This document shows, piece after piece, positions 62,515 through 64,000 of a DNA stretch of 64,000 bases. The notes under the pieces are model-generated. The model saw nothing but the letters and a program-made list of their open reading frames with translations. It was not told where the DNA came from and ran no database searches. The position numbers and the translations under genes are program-made. Within the stretch, counting starts at the first letter, position 1. Each line of letters begins with the position of its first letter. The DNA comes from Pyrrhosoma nymphula (taxonomy: Eukaryota; Arthropoda; Insecta; Odonata; Coenagrionidae): the NCBI GenBank assembly GCA_963573305.1, contig OY754329.1:147199266-147263265 (forward strand), read 5' to 3'.

Positions 62515-63600
62515 ACTATTCCGTGAAGACCGTAACTTGGCCGATGTAAAGCCCCCTTAATTTGCTCTCCATTAGAAAGATCAAATCTCTAAACGTGATA
62601 TGCTCTATGTATCAGGTATCCTCTAATTATAAAAATTATAATATTCTTAGAGATGATTGAATTATTACTCCATTACATCAATGGAGAAAAGTTAAACGCC
62701 TAAAATAGAAGGTTTTGTATTTAATTAATTTTTAACAACCTCCAAAAAGTCTTACTAGTATTACGGACGAACCTGTGTTGTGATTGATACTGTGGCTTTG
62801 ATTCAACGTACAAAATGGAAAAAAACTTAAAAGACATTGAAAATCGTTAACTAGGAACTTATTTAAGATCATTGCCTAATGAATAGGGGGTAAACATTAA
62901 GTACAAACTCCCTTGTAAAAATTAAGAAAATAAATGTACGTTCCGCAGATACCTTCAGAAGTAGGCGGGGCGTTTTTTTAACATAAAACCATGCCCTAGA
63001 GAGCGTCGAGAACCCCAGGCATGCGAAAAGCGCCATTCTGATTGTAACCTTATCAAAAATATTTTTCCTGTTCTTGATCCATTCTGCCGTCATCAGTGAA
63101 ACGTTCTGTAAAGTTGGAAAGGCAATCGTGCCACAACTCCGAGTAACCCCGAAAATAAATTTCCATATTTATAATGATTAAAATTCCATGTGCAACATCT
63201 CTTCAGGTACATCCTAGAGAATAATTTCCTACAAATGATACATTTACTAGCTAAGGGTGTGAAAAACGGACTGAAGTCACCAAGAGATCGTTTCCATCGA
63301 CCTTAAAATATTAGAACGATGACCAATTGAATGAGTTGCTCCAAATTCTAAGTATCAATGCTAACTTAAGTCCACAAGATAGAGATAAAAACGATGTAAT
63401 ACTATCATGAGGCTATTATTGTTCAGCACTCATTGAAAGATATCCGGCCAGGTTAATTTTGAAATAGTTCTTTCCATTTTATCATTTTCGGCTAAAAAAT
63501 GTGCCAGCACAAATAATTGTGCTATACGTCATCACCGGTTAAAGGTAGGTTATGATGACAGTCAGAGAAAATCCAACAGATTTTTACGCGTGCAGTGCCC
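62515..63600. other. AT-rich non-coding stretch, nothing recognised
   Basis: Frame 62869-63093 minus has no motif. Nothing else recognised. Confidence 0.55.
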
Positions 63601-63619
63601 TATCTACCTCTAGTATTTC

Positions 63620-63814
63620 TTACTTCATCTCAGCGTAAGTCATACCTTTCTTCATCCCGTCCATAGAACCTATTCTCTGTCTCCCTCTTCCTTGCTTACC
63701 CAACATCCTTCCCTCTATCACGGTCTTAGGCATACCATCGCCCCTCATTACCGCTTCCAGCCACCTACCCTGCCTCTCCCTAATCACATCCAGGAGTTTC
63801 CTCCTCTCACCCAC
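63620..63814 (-). pseudogene. LINE polymerase C-terminal remnant
   Basis: The minus frame reads RRKLLDVIRERQGRWLEAVM, RGDGMPKTVIEGRMLGKQ, then GRGRQRIGSMDGMKKGMTYAEMK and a stop. This is the conserved end of non-LTR retrotransposon proteins (RRxLLDxIRxRxxRWxGHxxRxDGLxKxxIEGRxxGKRGRGRPR ... YxEMK). Gly-His of the usual WxGHV is replaced by Glu-Ala. The frame stops where the family normally continues with AQDRExW. Upstream polymerase sequence is missing from the window or lost. Confidence 0.8.
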
Positions 63815-63829
63815 TGGGTTAACCTCATG

Positions 63830-64000
63830 CTAAAATTTAGCTTTAAAACAAAGGAATACAGTATAAAATACATAAAAGTTCACAGCATTCTGAATTAGGA
63901 AATATTAGTATGGGTGTAAGAACACTGGTCATCAAATAAGTGATGCGCAAAAGCAAATGCAAATAACTTTAGCTCAGCTCCAAAGCTATGTAAGATAAAT
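63830..64000. other. AT-rich window end, nothing recognised
   Basis: No feature recognised in the last 170 bp. Confidence 0.5.

Overview
The window looks like non-coding nuclear DNA from an animal, most likely an arthropod with a large, repeat-rich genome. It is AT-rich, has no run of adjacent long genes, and lacks bacterial-style operons. It carries scattered 5'-truncated non-LTR retrotransposon pieces, miniature DNA transposons with terminal inverted repeats, Penelope-like palindromes with hammerhead-ribozyme-like motifs, and GC- or purine-rich islands. The species cannot be named from the sequence. No tRNA, rRNA, CRISPR or complete protein gene was found. Most open frames longer than 60 codons lie in low-complexity GC-rich tracts and are probably by-products of composition.

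Layout. From 1 to 8.1 kb there is a purine-rich tract, then AT-rich DNA and a small CpG-rich patch near 6.7-7.0 kb. From 8.1 to 9.1 kb a GC island holds a possible but unidentified coding exon. From 11.0 to 14.7 kb lies the only strong gene-like region: a CpG-rich domain with a well-delimited minus-strand exon (Ala- and His-rich, good splice sites at both ends), a TATA plus GC-box sequence, and a cluster of forkhead-like GTAAACA words. From 17.5 to 28.2 kb there is a pyrimidine-to-purine switch island, a hAT-like MITE, a reverse-transcriptase scrap, a Harbinger-like MITE, a diverged tandem duplication and the 3' end of a CR1/Jockey-like LINE. From 31.2 to 32.0 kb a Penelope-like palindrome abuts a LINE reverse-transcriptase remnant. 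From 34.9 to 46.2 kb there are GC- or purine-rich islands and two more LINE C-terminal remnants on opposite strands. From 48.3 to 48.83 kb there are two more large palindromes. From 50.0 to 51.4 kb lies a 1.4-kb element with CAGGGTGTCCGG termini, and from 54.6 to 56.2 kb a 1.6-kb element with diverged inverted ends. From 61 to 64 kb there is a perfect 116-bp duplication, a LINE-like tail and a minus-strand LINE remnant.

How it fits together. Apart from the 11-14 kb domain, the interpretable content is a graveyard of mobile elements, most of them fragments or non-autonomous copies. The most distinctive structures are three long inverted repeats (31.5, 48.4 and 48.7 kb). Their arms carry all or part of a minimal type I hammerhead pattern (CUGAAGA, then GAAAC, a tiny helix III, then a GUH site), as known for termini of Penelope-like retroelements. 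I found no convincing undescribed functional system. The palindromes and the 11-14 kb region are the parts that most deserve follow-up.
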